Assembly (NCBI GenBank): GCA_038230895.1
Contig: JBBRMJ010000002.1
Coordinates: forward strand, 40,668 to 104,667
DNA length: 64,000 nucleotides
Direction of reading: 5' to 3'
DNA from: JAJXTN01 sp038230895
GTDB taxonomy: Bacteria > Patescibacteriota > Saccharimonadia > Saccharimonadales > UBA4665
Below are positions 61,656-64,000 of the stretch, one piece after another (positions within the stretch are counted from its first letter, which is position 1; every line of letters starts with the position of its first letter). Under the pieces are notes generated by a model, which ran no database searches, was not told the DNA's origin, and was given only the letters and a program-made list of their open reading frames with translations. A program made the translations under genes and the position numbers.

Positions 61656-62174
61656 ATGCCCAATGCCAATATCGTCCAACTAGATGATTACCGGAAACCC
61701 CGGCTTGCTTCGAACCCGGATGGATCACGATTCAGCGACTCATTCCCCAAAGGCTTCGGCCGACTCTTTAGCCGGGAGCACGCCCAGATGATTGCTGACA
61801 GTGGCGCACTCGACGCACTCGGGCGCTATATGGAGTTCTCTAAGCTAGTGGTGGTCGATTCGCCAAATTCTGATATCGACGGCGCTGGGGCTATGGTTCT
61901 CAGAGTCATCGGACTACGCAACGAAGATGTCGGCCAACCAGTCCAACCTGTTGAGGGCTTCCTATTTCTCTCCGCAGCCAATGCTCGGCAAGGGCTACGC
62001 TTCGGCTTGAACGACGAGCAAGTCAGCGCTTTCGGTCTAGCCGCCTTGTCGCAGGCTACGAAGACAGACAGTTTCACTGATATCCACATGCCAACAACCG
62101 AACTTTTGGATCATTATGGCTACGATGTAGCTCAAGCATTGCCTATTGAACTCGCGCCCGCTGCTAGCGCTTAA
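61656..62174 (+). CDS. Hypothetical soluble protein
   Basis: A 172-residue protein starting MPNANIVQLDDYRKPRLASN. It has a mixed alpha/beta composition and no membrane helix or recognised motif. TATAAT at 61612-61617 gives a leader of about 30 nt. It may form an operon with the next gene. Confidence 0.6.
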   Translation: MPNANIVQLDDYRKPRLASNPDGSRFSDSFPKGFGRLFSREHAQMIADSGALDALGRYMEFSKLVVVDSPNSDIDGAGAMVLRVIGLRNEDVGQPVQPVEGFLFLSAANARQGLRFGLNDEQVSAFGLAALSQATKTDSFTDIHMPTTELLDHYGYDVAQALPIELAPAASA

Positions 62175-62255
62175 AACCATTACCAAGTTAGAATTGTCAC
62201 TGCTGCGGTGGTCGGAACAGCGTAGTATCAGGGCATGAATGAGAGTGGTAATTAG

Positions 62256-62624
62256 ATGAGAGGCTTTGAAGTTCGCGATCGGTCAGGCGAGTATAGTGTT
62301 GGCATTGCGCCGGGTCATATTCGAGCTCTGGGTGCGGCCGTCACGCCGGGGTTGGCTATCCCGATCTTTGCGAGCGAGCGGGAAATTCAGCGCGTAAATC
62401 GACTAGCCGCCGAAGCTGAAGTTTCTGCTATTCTCGCTGGTGTTGATCAGTTAATAGATAGCTTGCCAAACCGCACAATTGCCACCCAAGCCGGTACAAT
62501 TACCGTCGAAGCGCTTCTGGAGGCACAAGCTAATGATGAAAACACTGCTGAGCTCGAAGCCGAAGCTGTGCTCGAAGCCGAACGCCTATTGCGTGATGCC
62601 AAGCCAGTCGCGCTTCGTGCCTAG
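62256..62624 (+). CDS. Hypothetical acidic helical protein
   Basis: A 122-residue protein. A beta-rich start (FEVRDRSGEYSVGIAPGHI) is followed by a strongly acidic helical second half with repeated EAEAVLEAE. GAGAGTGG lies upstream of the ATG. No family recognised. It lies 82 nt after the previous hypothetical gene on the same strand. Confidence 0.55.
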   Translation: MRGFEVRDRSGEYSVGIAPGHIRALGAAVTPGLAIPIFASEREIQRVNRLAAEAEVSAILAGVDQLIDSLPNRTIATQAGTITVEALLEAQANDENTAELEAEAVLEAERLLRDAKPVALRA

Positions 62625-62629
62625 CAACA

Positions 62630-63190
62630 CTAATCTTTGAATGTGAGCGAGTCGTAGATTTTGATGAAACTCTCGTGATTATAGAAACTGACGCCACGTT
62701 CGCTCTGGACGATTTTACCGGTGCGCAGATTGACGAGAAACCACGCCGGTACGAGGAATAAATTACCATCTAATTTTTTTTGCTTGAATCCGTGCTTTCT
62801 TACAGATTCGAGCCATACCGGTATTTTGGTGATGCTTTTCAACGTACCAGGTATTGACGAGTCTACATTGTATAGTTTGTAGTACTTCATATCGTGATCG
62901 GCGATAATCGGAAACTGGGGCTTTAATTCATGGCGTTCGTATATGTTCTTTATGACGCTGACTTTATCAGACTGGACAAAGACGATAGTTTGGCATTTAT
63001 TGGCTTGGAGCTGGGTGTTTTCTAGCGCCAATCGGTGTATAGCGAGGTTGCACCAAGGGCAGCCAGAGTACCGCAGGAACGTTATGAGTATATAGCCATC
63101 GCCACTACTCGACATCGTAACTTTGTTGCCCAAGACATCTGTTGCCCGAAATTTCGGCGCTGGCTCGTTGACTTGTGGTGCATGCGTCAT
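62630..63190 (-). CDS. Peroxiredoxin-like (AhpC/TSA-type) thioredoxin-fold protein
   Basis: A 186-residue protein with thioredoxin fold: APKFRATDVLGNKVTM, then FLRYSGCPWCNLAIHRL with a CxxC pair where the peroxidatic Cys normally lies. Later segments QFPIIADHDMKYYKLYNV and PAWFLVNLRTGKIV fit the family. It likely reduces peroxides or acts as a thiol oxidoreductase. Start 63190 has a TACCAT box 6 nt upstream; ATG 63208 is an alternative. Confidence 0.82.
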   Translation of the reverse strand: MTHAPQVNEPAPKFRATDVLGNKVTMSSSGDGYILITFLRYSGCPWCNLAIHRLALENTQLQANKCQTIVFVQSDKVSVIKNIYERHELKPQFPIIADHDMKYYKLYNVDSSIPGTLKSITKIPVWLESVRKHGFKQKKLDGNLFLVPAWFLVNLRTGKIVQSERGVSFYNHESFIKIYDSLTFKD

Positions 63191-63248
63191 CTGATAATGG
63201 TACAGCATCCGACTGTCAGACCAAATGAATTAGGGTGATCCTGGCGGT

Positions 63249-63665
63249 TTAGCTCTTTGTAGCGGTAATGTTGAACATCCAGCTAATGCCGAACTTGTCG
63301 ATGAGCATGCCGAAGGTATCGCCCCACGGATGTTGAGCCAGGGGTTGGGTGACCTTGCCACCGGCACTGAGGCCTTCAAAATAGTTGGTAAGGGTTTCGA
63401 GATCGTCACCTGATAGTGACAGACTGATATTCTCGCCGTTTTTTGCGCCGCCGCTTGGGGTCGCGTCGCTGACCATCAATTGCAAGTGGTCGTTCTTGAG
63501 AACCGAGTGCATGACCATACCCTTCTGGTCTTCAGGCACTTCCATGTCAGGGAAATCACTAAAATGGGTTATATCAACCTCTCCGCCAAACACACTTTTG
63601 TAAAAATCAAGCACTTCGACGGCGTTGCCGCTAAACAGTAAATATGGATTTAATATCACTGACAT
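63249..63665 (-). CDS. PhnB-like VOC-superfamily protein
   Basis: A 138-residue protein of the glyoxalase/VOC fold in the PhnB/YjdN group: NPYLLFSGNAVEVLDFYKSVFGGEV, MVMHSVLKNDHLQLMVSD, and QPLAQHPWGDTFGMLIDKFGISWMFN. Function of the group is unclear. GAGGAGG is 5 nt before ATG 63665, so the longer frame to 63767 is rejected. Confidence 0.9.
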   Translation of the reverse strand: MSVILNPYLLFSGNAVEVLDFYKSVFGGEVDITHFSDFPDMEVPEDQKGMVMHSVLKNDHLQLMVSDATPSGGAKNGENISLSLSGDDLETLTNYFEGLSAGGKVTQPLAQHPWGDTFGMLIDKFGISWMFNITATKS

Positions 63666-63768
63666 GATGACCTCCTCGGTTAGTTTGCTGTTACGTATTA
63701 TGCACCTAATCATCCAATGCTTGGGAAGAATATGTCTCAATGACTCAGCACTGGCGGATACAGCCATG

Positions 63769-63796
63769 AAAAAGCCCCAGCACTATGGCTGAGGCA
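63769..63796 (-). terminator. Intrinsic terminator of tRNA-Arg(TCG)
   Basis: On the minus strand GCCTCAGC pairs with GCTGGGGC around a 6-nt loop and is followed by TTTTT, just past the tRNA 3' end. Confidence 0.85.
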
Positions 63797-63802
63797 TTTT
63801 CA

Positions 63803-63879
63803 TGGTGCCCCCGGCAGGATTCGAACCTACGACCCCTTGGTTCGAAGCCAAGTACTCTAATCCGCTGAGCTACGGGGGC
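63803..63879 (-). tRNA. tRNA-Arg (anticodon TCG)
   Basis: A 77-nt gene with acceptor GCCCCCG/CGGGGGC, anticodon arm CTTGG-CTTCGAA-CCAAG (TCG), T-loop TTCGAAT and encoded CCA. Confidence 0.95.
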
Positions 63880-63963
63880 TGATCTGAACAGTTCTTATCT
63901 TATCAGAACCTAAGGAAACAGAGTAGGGGAGGAGAATCCAGCGGGGAGGCTTATACTAAAGGG

Positions 63964-64000
63964 ATGATACGACTTATCGCAGCAGTGGATCGACAGAGGG
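63964..64000 (+). CDS. folA: Dihydrofolate reductase, N-terminal fragment
   Basis: Only 12 codons are inside the window: MIRLIAAVDRQR, matching the DHFR start M-I-x-L-I-A-A-x-D-x-x-R. TATACT (63952-63957) is exactly 6 nt before the ATG, the same leaderless arrangement seen elsewhere here. Call based on a short but characteristic motif. Confidence 0.6.
   Translation, partial: MIRLIAAVDRQR

Overview
The window looks like a piece of a streamlined Patescibacteria (CPR) chromosome, most probably a Saccharibacteria (TM7) relative. This rests on gene content, not on a marker-gene tree. Base composition is balanced, genes are densely packed with many ATGA stop/start overlaps, and UGA acts as a normal stop. 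There is a ComEC DNA-uptake channel beside a full type IV pilus set, a single RuvABC/RecA/RecX repair set, peptidoglycan genes (murA with a fused DNA-binding domain, murB), few biosynthetic genes and many small membrane proteins. No rRNA, insertion sequence, prophage or CRISPR array was seen.

Layout. 0-1.2 kb: end of a flavin redox pair (ApbE-like fragment plus membrane-anchored NAD(P)H:flavin oxidoreductase). 1.3-8.5 kb: comEC, yebC, pepE, ruvC, ruvA, an aldo/keto reductase, ruvB and a bPH2 membrane protein. 8.5-19.5 kb: type IV pilus region. The pilMNO plus small PilP-like operon runs minus; three large minor-pilin or adhesin genes run plus; pilA, pilC and pilB run minus, and pilA has its own canonical promoter and terminator. 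19.5-24.5 kb: recA, a small gene, recX, a PRC-barrel protein, a lamin-tail surface protein, tsaE and a short tsaB. 24.7-27.6 kb: rny, a CYTH gene and ymdB (RNA and cyclic-nucleotide turnover). 27.7-35 kb: three tRNAs, small membrane proteins, a lipid-kinase-like enzyme, a P1B ATPase, a quinone-reductase-like MDR protein and a 7TM-GAF histidine kinase. 35-38.5 kb: a glycosidase carrying a prepilin signal, a frameshifted HAM1/RdgB gene, a mazEF-type toxin/antitoxin pair and tRNA-Arg.

38.6-48 kb is the most distinctive stretch: a PrsW-type protease, zinc-ribbon membrane proteins, two large secreted carbohydrate-related proteins (one a polysaccharide deacetylase with three carbohydrate-binding-like modules), a 58-residue LPETG micro-protein with a near-perfect promoter, strong ribosome site and terminator, its adjacent sortase, and a processive glycosyltransferase. 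48-54.8 kb: HTH-MurA, glyA, murB and small regulators. 54.9-58.1 kb: a probable split 7TM receptor, proline-rich adaptor and histidine kinase operon. 58.1-64 kb: a huge beta-propeller surface protein, a membrane protein, hypotheticals, a peroxiredoxin, a PhnB-like protein, tRNA-Arg and the start of a dihydrofolate reductase gene.

Two expression styles are visible. Many genes have a TATAAT-like box only 6-10 nt before the start codon and no ribosome site, which suggests widespread leaderless mRNAs. Genes expected to be highly expressed (pilA, the LPETG micro-protein, rny, recA, glyA) have long leaders and Shine-Dalgarno sites. Perfect palindromes, probably operators, sit at several of these start regions.
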